NCBI GenBank assembly: GCA_947259405.1
Contig: CAMYLY010000003.1
Coordinates: 1-64,000 of the forward strand
From: an uncultured Gemmatimonadales bacterium
GTDB taxonomy: Bacteria; Gemmatimonadota; Gemmatimonadetes; Gemmatimonadales; GWC2-71-9
Reading direction: 5' to 3'
DNA: 64,000 nucleotides
A model generated the notes under the pieces. That model was not told the DNA's origin and searched no databases. It was given only the letters and a program-made list of their open reading frames with translations. A program made the position numbers and the translations under genes. Below, one piece after another: positions 25,316 to 34,229 of the stretch. Position 1 is the stretch's first letter, and each line of letters begins with the position of its first letter.

Positions 25316-26980
25316 CTAGTAGTCCTCCTGCTCAGCCCGCGCCGGGCCGCCCAAGCGTTCGGCCAGCTCCGCGGCGATCCGAATGCCAACCTGACTCTCT
25401 TCGTCCACCACGGCATGCGCGCCGGCCACCTCCAACTGCCAGCGATGGACGTGGTACCGCGATCGGACCGAGACAACTGCGTCCGGTGCGAGCGATCGCA
25501 CGCGCTGCACGATGTCGCGAGCGGTGCGCGGATCGGGGATCGTGACTGCCACGGCGGCTGCCGTTCGAACGTGCAGGCGTTCCAGCATCTCGTCGCGCGT
25601 GATATCGCCGACGTAGGTCTCGAGTCCATAACCGCGAGCCACGTCCGCACGGTCGGGACTGATGTCGACCACAATGATCTCGATGCCACGCTCTTCGATC
25701 AATGACTCCGCCACGCGCTGTCCCGCGGGACCGAAGCCGGCGATGACCACGTGCCCGCTGATCACCGCGGCGTGCTCGGCGGTCGTCAACCGGGGAACCG
25801 GCCTCGGATCCCATGATCCCACGGCCGTGGCAATTCGCGGTGCCAACGCCACCAAGAACGGTGTCAAGAAGAGCGTGATGGTGAGCGTGGCCAGGACGAG
25901 ATCGAAGAGATTGGCATCGATCACGCCTCCGTCCCGCGCCAGTACCGCGATCACGAGTGAGAACTCGCCGACCTGCGCGAGCACCACGCCAGTCGCGACT
26001 GCCAGACCGAGCGGTAGCTTGAAGAGGTAGACGATGCCAGCCGTGACAGTGGTCTTGCCTATGACGATGGCGGAGACGACGGCTATGAGTAGCACCCCAT
26101 GCTCGGCGACCCACGCCGGATTGCCCAGCATGCCGATCGAGCTGAAGAACAGCGTGACGAACAGTGTCTGCAGTGGAACGACGTCAGCCCGTATCTGCGT
26201 CGCAAACGGCGACTCGGCGAGGAGCAGCCCGGCCAAGAAAGCGCCAAGCACGGGCGAGAAGCCGAGCTCGTGCGACAGGGTCGCCGCGCCGACGGCGGTG
26301 ACGATGGCAAGGAGGATCGGCAAATCCCGGTTGCTGTCCACCTTTCGAGCGGCAAGGAGTGGGGGAAGCACGTAATTGAGCACGACGTAGAGCGTGGCGA
26401 CCACGAGCGCCGCTACGGCGATCGCCCGCGCGAGGCTGCCCAAGATGGCGGTCGTGGTGCCTCCGACAGCCAGCGCTGTCACCACGAGGGTGAGCGGGAC
26501 CACGGCGATATCTTGCAGCAGCAGGATGCCGACCGCGTTGCGCCCGTGAATGGCGTCGACTTCGGCTCGCCTCGCCAGGAGGCGGATGACCGCGGCGGTA
26601 CTGCTGAGCGCAACCACCGCCCCGATCACAATCGCGGCACGGACGTCCAACCCCGCGAAGACCGACACCGCACCGGCGACCAGCCCTGTCACCAAGACCT
26701 GCAGTGTCCCGCCACCGAGGGCAATGGGGCCCACGGCGCGAAGCCGGCGCCAGGAGAACTCGAGTCCGATCGTGAACAGAAGCAGGGCCACGCCCAACTC
26801 GGCGATGGTCATCACCGCATCGTGGCTGCGCACGAGATTGAGCGCGTTGGGACCGAGGAGCGAGCCTGCCAGGAGATAGCCAAGCAGGGGGCTCAACCGG
26901 ACGCGATCCGCCAGTCCGCCTAGCACCATGGCGGCGGCGAGCAGGATCAGGATGTCGACAAGGATGCTCCAGAGGTCCAT
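25316..26980 (-). CDS. CPA2-family cation:proton antiporter with RCK/TrkA-N domain (KefB/YbaL-like)
   Basis: Inner-membrane protein of 554 residues. The first 390 residues hold about 12-13 membrane spans with CPA2 motifs: LGYLLAGSLLGP, ELGVALLLFTIGLEFS, and the re-entrant ALSSTAAVIRLLA and LLLQDIAVVPL. A TrkA-N Rossmann domain follows from about residue 410 (HVVIAGFGPAGQRVAESL, IIVVDISPDRADVA), expected to bind a nucleotide and gate the transporter. No TrkA-C domain follows. It exchanges K+ or Na+ for H+ in pH and ion homeostasis; the ion cannot be told from sequence. It is convergent with the kinase gene. Confidence 0.92.
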   Translation of the reverse strand: MDLWSILVDILILLAAAMVLGGLADRVRLSPLLGYLLAGSLLGPNALNLVRSHDAVMTIAELGVALLLFTIGLEFSWRRLRAVGPIALGGGTLQVLVTGLVAGAVSVFAGLDVRAAIVIGAVVALSSTAAVIRLLARRAEVDAIHGRNAVGILLLQDIAVVPLTLVVTALAVGGTTTAILGSLARAIAVAALVVATLYVVLNYVLPPLLAARKVDSNRDLPILLAIVTAVGAATLSHELGFSPVLGAFLAGLLLAESPFATQIRADVVPLQTLFVTLFFSSIGMLGNPAWVAEHGVLLIAVVSAIVIGKTTVTAGIVYLFKLPLGLAVATGVVLAQVGEFSLVIAVLARDGGVIDANLFDLVLATLTITLFLTPFLVALAPRIATAVGSWDPRPVPRLTTAEHAAVISGHVVIAGFGPAGQRVAESLIEERGIEIIVVDISPDRADVARGYGLETYVGDITRDEMLERLHVRTAAAVAVTIPDPRTARDIVQRVRSLAPDAVVSVRSRYHVHRWQLEVAGAHAVVDEESQVGIRIAAELAERLGGPARAEQEDY

Positions 26981-27127
26981 GCGGATCGGCGCCCGATGTA
27001 GCGGATGTCAACAACATACTGCAAGGCCGTCCTATGTGTCCCTCGGTCCGGTCTGCTCTGATTTCACTGAAACTCGGCGAACGCAACTGGCCCAGGCTTT
27101 CCGTCCTGCGACACCTGGCGGGGAGAC

Positions 27128-28360
27128 CTAAGGCTCGCCGGGACGGCTGTCTTCGGGCGGCACGCGTTTGAGCCGCTGCAACAACGTGGTCCCCGTCTCC
27201 GAAACGGCCCGCATTCGTTCCTCCAGCACCATGATCTCTCCCTGGTAGTGCGAGTCGTCGCGAAGGTGGCGGACTAGGGTGGTCAGCGTCGCTTGCAGTT
27301 CGCGCGTGCGTGCTCCAGCCTCGGCACCTTGATTGGCCAGCGTTCGGTATCGCTCCACCAGCGCCCGCAGCCGCGTCGTCACCCTGCTCGTCGTTGCCGC
27401 GGCGCGGCCTTGGTCCTCGAGGGCTGCAAGCACGAGTTCCGCGGCTTCGAGAGCCTCTGCCGAGGGTCCGGTCACCAGCGGCTGAAGCGCGACCGCTTGC
27501 TCCAGTGCTCGCGTACTCTCTTCTTGCACTGTGGCGATCTGACCACCCATTCGTCCACTGACCTGCGCGAGACGCTCGTTGACCGCGACCACTTTCCCGA
27601 GTACATCGTCTAAGTCTTCGACGAGGTTGCTCACCCGTTCCATGAAATGGTTGAGGTCCAGCGCCACCTCGCCGAATTCGTCGTCAGATTTCGCCTCGAC
27701 ACGCAGCGAAAGATCGAGATGGCCCTTCGCGAGCCGCGCTAGCGTATGCCGGAGCCGGAGCAGAGGTTCCATGCGGAGGCGGAGGAGCAGGAACAGTACG
27801 ATGGTGTGGAGGATAACGTTGGCCATAGCGACCACGGACACCAAGCGGGCCTCGTGCCAGAACTCGGCGAACCGATGCGAGCGATAGTTCCGTACGGTCA
27901 CTCGACCGAGTGGATCACCGATCGCTGCGGTGACGTGACACGTGCGGCAGAATTGTTCGGCGACAAGAACCTGTGATGCCTCGTGATGGGGCCCGTCCGA
28001 CCATTCAGGCGGGATGCCACGCGGTTCGTACCCCAAGGCTTCGCGAATCGACTCGATGGTGATCGAAGATGGCTCGATAGCGATCTCGTAGCCCAGGTCT
28101 TCGTGGTTACGACGGAGGATGGGATACACGGTACGCGCGGCCACCGGGCCACCCTCATTCAGCATGATGTCTCGAATGTCGGATGTCAGGCGCGCCGCCA
28201 CGTCCTCCGTGGCGTCGCGTTCCTCCGTCTGGTAGTCGCGCCATGCCAACGCCGCCCGACCGCCAAGCTCCACTACCACAATGGCCGTGAGCGCGATCAG
28301 AAAATCGCGGATCATGCGGATCACGAACGATCGATCGAAGCGGCCCGGCGCTACGGCCAT
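27128..28360 (-). CDS. Membrane receptor with periplasmic heme-c sensor domain and HAMP, no output domain
   Basis: Protein of 410 residues. TM1 lies at about 15-35, then a periplasmic domain with one heme c motif, C138-RTC-H142, in a DUF3365/Tll0287-like context (ILRRNHEDLGYEIAIEP and an exposed CxxCH). TM2 is at about 173-195 and a HAMP domain at about 196-250 (MEPLLRLRHTLARLAKGHLD). The remaining 160 residues are a long coiled coil. The conserved methyl-accepting signalling hairpin (EIxxI..I..IAxQTNLLALNA) is absent, as are kinase and cyclase domains. It could sense redox or a gas ligand through the heme and act through a partner. GGAG precedes the ATG. It is divergent from the TauE-like gene. 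Confidence 0.85.
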   Translation of the reverse strand: MAVAPGRFDRSFVIRMIRDFLIALTAIVVVELGGRAALAWRDYQTEERDATEDVAARLTSDIRDIMLNEGGPVAARTVYPILRRNHEDLGYEIAIEPSSITIESIREALGYEPRGIPPEWSDGPHHEASQVLVAEQFCRTCHVTAAIGDPLGRVTVRNYRSHRFAEFWHEARLVSVVAMANVILHTIVLFLLLRLRMEPLLRLRHTLARLAKGHLDLSLRVEAKSDDEFGEVALDLNHFMERVSNLVEDLDDVLGKVVAVNERLAQVSGRMGGQIATVQEESTRALEQAVALQPLVTGPSAEALEAAELVLAALEDQGRAAATTSRVTTRLRALVERYRTLANQGAEAGARTRELQATLTTLVRHLRDDSHYQGEIMVLEERMRAVSETGTTLLQRLKRVPPEDSRPGEP

Positions 28361-28488
28361 GGTGACTCCCTGGGTGGTTCGTTACGCATAACGCCGAAGG
28401 TGGCCCCGAGGTTCGCGCCATCGTGGTCAGATGTCCAGAGCGGGGAAGGGCTTGCTCCTCGGTGGCGTTCACTGAAGGCGTACCACAA

Positions 28489-29343
28489 ATGGGTGAGGGC
28501 CCAGCCGTGTTCGAATTCTGGTGGGTGTTCCCGGCAGCAATCGTTTTCTCTACGGTCGCCATTGGCTCTGGCGTTTCTGGAGCGCTGTTCTTCAGCCCAT
28601 TCTTCATTCTCGTGGTGGGTCTCTCGCCTGCCCAAGCGATTGGCGCGGGGCTCCTGACGGAAGTGTTTGGGATGGGTAACGGACTGCGATCGTACGTGGG
28701 GCAGCGCCTGGTCGACTATGCCACCGCGCGTTGGACACTGTTCGGCGCGATCCCGACGGTTGCCGTTGGCGCCTCGGTTGCGCACCTCATTCCGGGGGCG
28801 ATCCTCAAGATCATCTTCGGCTCGGGTTTGGTGGTTCTGGCGGTGTTCTTGGTCGCGTTCCCCTCACCAGAATCGTGCGAGCCGGGAAGCCGCGAGGGTC
28901 CGATGATCGCACGGAAGTCGGAGGGCAAAGGCACGACGGTGATCCGTGCTCGCGACGGCACGGTGTGGGAGTATCCCACCTGTTGGCGACTGCCGGGTGT
29001 GTCGCTGGCCGCGGTCGGGGGTCTCCTGACCGGTATGATCAGTGTGGGATTGCCCGAGATCACTACGACACAACTCATCTTGCGCTGTCGCGTCCCTGCC
29101 CGTGTGGCGGTCGCGAAGAGCGTGTTCAGTCTCGCGATCACGGCGGTCGTAGGGGCGGCCATTCACGCCCTGGCGGCACAGCCTGCATGGAACGTCGTGA
29201 TGTGGAGTATTCCAGGGGTGCTGGTGGGGAGTACGGTCGGAAGTAGGCTCGGCCGGCACATACCCGCGAGTGTGATGGAGAAGGCGCTCGGGATCGTCTT
29301 CGCACTCGTGGGCCTCCTAGTCCTCGTGCTGGAGATTGTGTAG
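28489..29343 (+). CDS. Sulfite exporter TauE/SafE family membrane protein
   Basis: Protein of 284 residues with about eight hydrophobic spans in the two-half TauE arrangement: GVSGALFFSPFFILVVGLSP in the first half and LLTGMISVGLPEITTTQLIL in the second, each with the glycine-rich repeated motif. A hydrophilic cytoplasmic loop of about 45 residues (SPESCEPGSREGPMIARKSE onward) separates the halves and is longer than usual. The family exports sulfite, sulfoacetate or other organic anions. The substrate is not predictable. It opens the long plus-strand run that contains the qhp genes. A GTG six codons later is an alternative start. Confidence 0.85.
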   Translation: MGEGPAVFEFWWVFPAAIVFSTVAIGSGVSGALFFSPFFILVVGLSPAQAIGAGLLTEVFGMGNGLRSYVGQRLVDYATARWTLFGAIPTVAVGASVAHLIPGAILKIIFGSGLVVLAVFLVAFPSPESCEPGSREGPMIARKSEGKGTTVIRARDGTVWEYPTCWRLPGVSLAAVGGLLTGMISVGLPEITTTQLILRCRVPARVAVAKSVFSLAITAVVGAAIHALAAQPAWNVVMWSIPGVLVGSTVGSRLGRHIPASVMEKALGIVFALVGLLVLVLEIV

Positions 29344-29352
29344 TCTGGCGCT

Positions 29353-29397
29353 CTGCTCTATCCCCTCTATCCCCTCTATCCCCGCCGTCCCATCTTC
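29353..29397 (+). repeat. 9-nt pyrimidine-rich tandem repeat
   Basis: Units TATCCCCTC, TATCCCCTC, TATCCCCGC, CGTCCCATC run in tandem and stop a few bases before the ATG of the TPR protein. The array has the same unit length and a similar core to the repeats next to 22605 and 51737. It occupies the place where a Shine-Dalgarno site would be expected. Confidence 0.7.
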
Positions 29398-29402
29398 TCT
29401 CC

Positions 29403-30053
29403 ATGTCCCCAGGCCTTCGCGCGCCTCGGCGCCACTACGAAGAACGGGAGCCCTCACGAGAGAAGCGACCGCTCGACCAGCGGGTGAGCCTGTGGATGCC
29501 GGCGGTGATTGTCGGTGGTGTCGGGCTGATTTGGGTGCTCGCGGCCGGCTTTCCGATCTGGCTGGTCCCGGTCATGGCCGTCTTCGCGGTCGTCGTCGTG
29601 CAGTTCCTCCTGAGGGGAATGAGCTGGTTGGTGGGGGAGGGAACGCTTGGCACCAGTGGATCGACCACGCCATACCAGCGCGGTTACTCGGAGGCGGAGA
29701 CGCTGGCGATGCGCGGGAAGTACACCGAGGCCGTGGCGGCCTATACGGACGTGATTGCCGGCTCCCCGGCGGACCCGGAGCCGTACCTCCGTATCGCGCG
29801 TATCTATAAAAAGGAGTTGGGGAGCGTTGACGATGCAGCGTTCTGGTATCGGCGTGCGCGGCGCGAGGCGACGGTGGCGCCGGGACAGGATTTGGCAACC
29901 AGTCGTGAACTCGTCGAGCTGTATCTTGCATCGGACGATCCGCGTCGCGCGATTCCTGAGTTGGCAAGGATTATTGAACGTTTCCGGGACACACCGGAGC
30001 ATGCGTGGGCCGAAGGGTTGCTTGATGAACTGAGGGCGCAGGGAGGCTCCTAA
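29403..30053 (+). CDS. Membrane-anchored TPR protein
   Basis: Protein of 216 residues. A basic N-terminal tail leads into two adjacent hydrophobic spans (about 30-70: WMPAVIVGGVGLIWVLAAGF, then IWLVPVMAVFAVVVVQFLL). A cytoplasmic TPR region follows from about residue 90 (SEAETLAMRGKYTEAVAAYT, RIARIYKKELGSVDDAAFWY). The stop codon overlaps the start of nagB by one base. Proteins of this type often act as scaffolds; no specific partner is visible. Confidence 0.8.
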   Translation: MSPGLRAPRRHYEEREPSREKRPLDQRVSLWMPAVIVGGVGLIWVLAAGFPIWLVPVMAVFAVVVVQFLLRGMSWLVGEGTLGTSGSTTPYQRGYSEAETLAMRGKYTEAVAAYTDVIAGSPADPEPYLRIARIYKKELGSVDDAAFWYRRARREATVAPGQDLATSRELVELYLASDDPRRAIPELARIIERFRDTPEHAWAEGLLDELRAQGGS

Positions 30054-30835
30054 TGGAAGTCATTATCCAACGAGATTACGAAGCAATGAGCAGGACCGCT
30101 GCACAAATCGTCGTCGAGGTGCTGAATGCGAAACCGAACGCCGTGTTGGGTATGGCCACCGGGTCGACGCCACTCGGACTCTATCAGGAGTTGGTCCGCC
30201 TCCATCGCGAGAAGGAGCTGGATTTCTCGCGCGTGACGACGTTCAACCTCGATGAGTACGTGGGCCTGCTGATGAATCACCCGCAGAGCTATCACTACTT
30301 CATGCGCGAGCACTTCTTCAAGCACGTCAATATTCCGGCCCAAAACATCAACATCCCATCGGGGACCACGAGCAACTATCCCGCGTTCTGTGAGTGGTAC
30401 GAGGAGCGGATTGCCGAGTGCGGGGGGATTGACCTCCAGATCCTGGGAATTGGGACGGACGGGCACATCGCCTTCAATGAACCCGCGAGTTCGTTGAGCT
30501 CACGCACACGCCTCAAGACATTGTCCAAGCAGACCATCGATGACAATGCGCGGTTCTTCGAACGCCGTGAGGACGTCCCGATCTATGCGATTACGATGGG
30601 GGTTGGGACAATCCTCGATGCACGGAAGCTGGTGTTGGTGGCGAGCGGAGCGGCCAAGGCCAACGCGGTCGCGCAGGCCGTGGAAGGACCAGTCTCGAGC
30701 ATGATCACCGCGAGCGCGATCCAGATGCACCGTGACGCCACGGTGATCGTGGACGACGAGGCGGCGGCCGAGTTGGACATGCGCGACTACTACGAGTTCA
30801 TCTACGCGGCCAAACCGGCCGCCCCACGGTTCTAG
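30053..30835 (+). CDS. nagB: Glucosamine-6-phosphate deaminase
   Basis: Enzyme of 260 residues, the normal family length. It converts glucosamine-6-phosphate to fructose-6-phosphate and ammonia in amino-sugar catabolism. Signatures in order: LGMATGSTPLGLYQEL (phosphate loop), FNLDEYVGL (catalytic Asp), GIGTDGHIAFNEPASS (active-site lid and Glu), and ITMGVGTILDARK. Its ATG overlaps the TAA of the TPR gene (TAATG), so the two are coupled. No nagA or amino-sugar transporter is adjacent. Confidence 0.95.
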   Translation: MEVIIQRDYEAMSRTAAQIVVEVLNAKPNAVLGMATGSTPLGLYQELVRLHREKELDFSRVTTFNLDEYVGLLMNHPQSYHYFMREHFFKHVNIPAQNINIPSGTTSNYPAFCEWYEERIAECGGIDLQILGIGTDGHIAFNEPASSLSSRTRLKTLSKQTIDDNARFFERREDVPIYAITMGVGTILDARKLVLVASGAAKANAVAQAVEGPVSSMITASAIQMHRDATVIVDDEAAAELDMRDYYEFIYAAKPAAPRF

Positions 30836-30858
30836 CAAGCGAGTCTGGCCAGCCCCTC

Positions 30859-32106
30859 GTGTCGCTTGCCACTCGAGTTCTCGTTGCGCTGCTTGCCGGG
30901 CTGGCGATCGGTGTGGGCGTGTCACTCGCTGAGAGCGCCGCACTCGACCGTGCCGTGCAGTGGGGAGAGCCCGTTGGAGCGCTCTGGGTCAACGCGATTC
31001 GTATGACCGTGGTGCCGCTCGTGGTCTCCCTGCTCGTCACTGGCGTGGCGTCTGGGTCGCCGACTATGGCGGGGCGGGTTGGGGGAACGGCGCTCGTGTG
31101 GTTCATCGCTCTAGTCGCAGGCGCGTCGCTCCTGACGGCGGTCGCCGCCCCACCCCTGTTGGGATTCGTGGAATTCGACGCCGGCGCCTTTGCCTCGCTT
31201 CGAGAGGCGGCGGCGCCCGCGGAGGTGGAGTTACCACCGTTTCGCGATTGGGTTGTTGGATTGATTCCGTCGAATCCCGTGCAGGCGGCGGCGGACGGTG
31301 CGATGCTCCCGCTCATTGTGTTTTCTGGGGTGCTGGCACTCGCCATTACGAAACTCGATGCCCAGTACCGTGACGTACTGGTTGGGTTCTTCGACGCCGT
31401 GTCGCGGGCGATGTTGGTCATCGTCGAATGGATTCTGCTTGTCGCGCCCGTCGGGGTGTTCTTCCTCGTGCTGCCATTGGCTGCCAACACGGGGATCGAT
31501 CTTGTCCGAGCCATGGGCTGGTTCTTGGTGGTCGCGTGCGGTCTGATCGTCGTCGCGCTCGTCCCTCTCTATCCCATCACGGCGACGTTCGGAGGTGTTT
31601 CCGTCCGGGCGTTCGCACGCGCGTGCGCGCCAGCGCAAGCCGTCGCCTTCAGCACGCGGTCGTCGCTCGCCTCGCTGCCCGCGATGCTCGAGGCCGCGGA
31701 TCGCGACTTGAAGCTGCCATCGACGATCAGTGGTATCACGCTTCCGCTCGCCGTCGCCTTGCTCAAGTTCTCATCTCCGATCGCGCGGGGCACCGGCACC
31801 TTCTTCATCGCCCGACTCTATGGCGTGGACCTCGGCGTGGTCGAAATCGCCACGATCACCGGTGCCATCGCAGCGCTCAGTTTCTACTCTCCGGGGATTC
31901 CCAGCGGCGGTCTCTTCATCTTGACGCCGATCTACATTGCGCTGGGCCTCCCGGTGGAAGGGGTGGGCCTGCTCATTGCGCTCGACTTGATCCCCGACAT
32001 GTTCATTAGCACCGCGAATGTGACGGCGGACATGTCGGTGGCGGTGATTCTCGGGAAGCGGGAAAGGGGAAGGGGGAGAGGGCGCGAGGGACTGTTGGAC
32101 CAGTGA
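30859..32106 (+). CDS. Dicarboxylate/amino acid:cation symporter (DAACS, GltP/DctA-like)
   Basis: Inner-membrane carrier of 415 residues beginning with GTG, 23 nt after nagB. About eight spans and two re-entrant hairpins are visible. Family motifs are the second-helix region NAIRMTVVPLVVSLLVTGVA, the HP1-like serine region FSTRSSLASLP, and near the end GIPSGGLFILTPIYIALGLP with DLIPDMFISTANVTADM. It imports glutamate, aspartate or C4-dicarboxylates with Na+ or H+. The last residues (GKRERGRGRGREGLLDQ) are encoded by a purine-rich repeat that seems to have replaced the natural 3' end. Confidence 0.9.
   Translation: MSLATRVLVALLAGLAIGVGVSLAESAALDRAVQWGEPVGALWVNAIRMTVVPLVVSLLVTGVASGSPTMAGRVGGTALVWFIALVAGASLLTAVAAPPLLGFVEFDAGAFASLREAAAPAEVELPPFRDWVVGLIPSNPVQAAADGAMLPLIVFSGVLALAITKLDAQYRDVLVGFFDAVSRAMLVIVEWILLVAPVGVFFLVLPLAANTGIDLVRAMGWFLVVACGLIVVALVPLYPITATFGGVSVRAFARACAPAQAVAFSTRSSLASLPAMLEAADRDLKLPSTISGITLPLAVALLKFSSPIARGTGTFFIARLYGVDLGVVEIATITGAIAALSFYSPGIPSGGLFILTPIYIALGLPVEGVGLLIALDLIPDMFISTANVTADMSVAVILGKRERGRGRGREGLLDQ
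32053..32082. repeat. Purine-rich repeat inside the 3' end of the symporter gene
   Basis: The tract GGGAAGCGGGAAAGGGGAAG and the following G-rich bases share the exact 16-mer GGGAAAGGGGAAGGGG with the intergenic tract at 15439. Its translation gives the Arg/Gly-rich tail of the symporter, unlike family C-termini. Confidence 0.55.
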
Positions 32107-32149
32107 CGACTTCGTGAACGTAGCATCGCTCTGCTTAGGAGGTTCTGTG

Positions 32150-32668
32150 GTGCGGATACCCGGTTGTGTTGTCTTGATGCTTCTCGTGGTGGCGAGTACG
32201 GCCACGGCCCAACATGAACATTCGCCGTACGCCGCGATGGCCAATAGTGAGATTGCTTCCTTGTCTCAAGACGAGTCAGCGCAACTGCAGTCGGGGGCCG
32301 GCATGGCGCTCGCCCGGGCGGCGGAGCTGAACCACTATCCAGGTCCGCTGCACGTGCTGGAGCTGGCGGACTCGCTCGAGCTCACCGCAGATCAACACAC
32401 GCGCGTTACCGCCATTCGCGAAGAGATGCTCGAACGCGCCATCGCTCTGGGGGAGAAGATCATCGAAGCGGAGCGCACTCTGAGCCAGCGATTCGAACAC
32501 GCGCACGTCGACTCGGCGACGGTGCTGACATCAACCACGTCCATTGGCTATCTCTACGGCGAACTCCGCTACGTCCACCTCGCCGCGCACCTTGCTGTCC
32601 GACACGTGCTGACCGAAGAGCAAGTCGCCGCGTATGAGCGGTTACGCGGCTACGTCGCGCCGATGTAA
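32150..32668 (+). CDS. Secreted Spy/CpxP-like (LTxxQ) helical protein
   Basis: Protein of about 172 residues. The GTG start is chosen because AGGAGG lies seven bases upstream and the product then begins with a signal peptide (VRIPGCVVLMLLVVASTATA). A second GTG just before it is the alternative. The mature part is largely helical, with the LTxxQ-type motif SLELTADQHTRVTAIREEM and the repeat VLTEEQVAAYERL, as in periplasmic chaperones and metal sensors of the CpxP/Spy/ZraP group. A His-rich start (QHEHSP) is also present. It lies 9 nt before qhpG, so it might serve the periplasmic amine dehydrogenase. Confidence 0.75.
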   Translation: MRIPGCVVLMLLVVASTATAQHEHSPYAAMANSEIASLSQDESAQLQSGAGMALARAAELNHYPGPLHVLELADSLELTADQHTRVTAIREEMLERAIALGEKIIEAERTLSQRFEHAHVDSATVLTSTTSIGYLYGELRYVHLAAHLAVRHVLTEEQVAAYERLRGYVAPM

Positions 32669-32677
32669 CGCGCGCCG

Positions 32678-34174
32678 GTGACTGAGTCGCAGCCGACCGA
32701 CGTCGTGGTCATCGGCGGTGGTCCCGCCGGTGCCACGGCAGCCCGCCTCCTGTCCCAATGGGGTCATGCCGTCACCCTCATCGCGAAGCCGGAGGGCCGC
32801 CCGAATCTGGGGCAGTCCCTGCCACCCAGTAGCGATAAGCTCCTCACCCACATTGGCATCATCGACGCCGTGCAGGGTGAGGGATTTCTCCGCACGACAG
32901 GGAACACGGTGTGGTGGGCGGCCGGGGAGGGCCGATCGGAATCGTTCCCCAATGATGCAACAGGCTATCAGATCGAGAGCGCGCGGCTCGAGGCCTTGCT
33001 CGCTGGACTCGCTGTAGCGGCAGGGGTGCACGTGGTATCGGCGACCGTGCGCGACGTTCGCGTGCAGCCGGATGGGATGTTGGTGGTGTACGATGCGGAG
33101 GAAGGGGCTGACCAGGCGTCGTGTCAGTGGGTGCTCGACTGTTCGGGGCGCGCGGGCGTCATGGCGCGCCAAGGGTGTCGACAGCCAGTCGAAGGGCATC
33201 GGACCGTCGCCTTAGCCCGGGTGTGGGAAGACCAATCCTGGGAGGTGCCGGATCCCACCCACACCCTGGTCGAGAGCTACTGCGATGGCTGGGCGTGGTG
33301 CGTGCCAGTCTCGTCGGAGCGGCGCTTTGTCACGATGATGGTCGATCCCGGTGCCACGACGCTCAGCCGCGGCGCCGCGTTGAACCGCATGTACGACGGC
33401 GAACTTGGCAAGACGGACCGTCTGTCGGCCATGACCGCTGGCGCCACCCCGGTCGGTGATGCCTTTGCGTGTGGAGCATCCCAGTACTCGGCGGATTGCG
33501 TCACCGGTGACGGGTTTTTGCTGGTGGGTGATGCGGCGTCATTCATCGATCCCCTGTCTTCGTTCGGGATGAAGAAAGCGTTCGTGTCGGGCTGGATGGC
33601 GGCCGTGGTGACCAACACCTGCTTGCGCGACCAAACGATGCAATCTCCGGCGTTGGAGCTCTTCGAGCGACGCGAACAGGAGGCGTACCACGCCTTACGA
33701 GCGATCGCGGAGCGCTTCTATACGGAAGCGGCCGACACCCATGAGCATCCATTTTGGCTCGTGCGCGGCGAGCAAGGTGAGGATGCCACCGACGAGTCGG
33801 TGCTCGCGGTCGACGTGCAACGCCTGAAGCATGACCCCGCCGTGCTTGCGGCATTTGCAGCCCTCCGGGAAGCCCCAGCCATTCGCCTCGTGAGGGGACC
33901 TGACGTGCGCATGGCTGAAGGCCCGGCCGTTCAGGGCAATACCGTGGTGCTCGAAGACCAGCTTGCGTCTCCGTGGGTGCCCGACGGCCTGCGGTATCTC
34001 CGGAACATCGATCTACCAGAACTTGTCCGGATGGCGGGGGAATTCAGCCAAGTGCCGGACCTCTACGACGCCTACAACCAGCGTCACGCACCGGTGGTCC
34101 TGCCGGATTTCCTCGGTGCGCTGGCCGTCCTGTTGGCCAAGGACGTGTTACAGAATGATGTGGCGCCGGATTGA
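32678..34174 (+). CDS. qhpG: FAD-dependent monooxygenase for QHNDH maturation
   Basis: Flavoprotein of 498 residues, GTG start. It has the Rossmann motif VVVIGGGPAGATAARLL at the N-terminus, a halogenase-like WAWCVP segment, and the FAD-binding GDAASFIDPLSSFGMKKAF. In characterised qhp operons QhpG is the flavin monooxygenase that hydroxylates the tryptophan of the small gamma subunit, providing the two quinone oxygens of cysteine tryptophylquinone. On its own the family (halogenase-like FAD oxidoreductases) would be ambiguous. The assignment rests on its place beside qhpA, D, C, B, F and E. In Paracoccus the gene lies after qhpE; here it comes first. Confidence 0.87.
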   Translation: MTESQPTDVVVIGGGPAGATAARLLSQWGHAVTLIAKPEGRPNLGQSLPPSSDKLLTHIGIIDAVQGEGFLRTTGNTVWWAAGEGRSESFPNDATGYQIESARLEALLAGLAVAAGVHVVSATVRDVRVQPDGMLVVYDAEEGADQASCQWVLDCSGRAGVMARQGCRQPVEGHRTVALARVWEDQSWEVPDPTHTLVESYCDGWAWCVPVSSERRFVTMMVDPGATTLSRGAALNRMYDGELGKTDRLSAMTAGATPVGDAFACGASQYSADCVTGDGFLLVGDAASFIDPLSSFGMKKAFVSGWMAAVVTNTCLRDQTMQSPALELFERREQEAYHALRAIAERFYTEAADTHEHPFWLVRGEQGEDATDESVLAVDVQRLKHDPAVLAAFAALREAPAIRLVRGPDVRMAEGPAVQGNTVVLEDQLASPWVPDGLRYLRNIDLPELVRMAGEFSQVPDLYDAYNQRHAPVVLPDFLGALAVLLAKDVLQNDVAPD

Positions 34175-34229
34175 CGCGGGCTCGCGAAAGTGATAAAAGC
34201 AATCACAACGCGTTGCTACTGAGTCGCCG

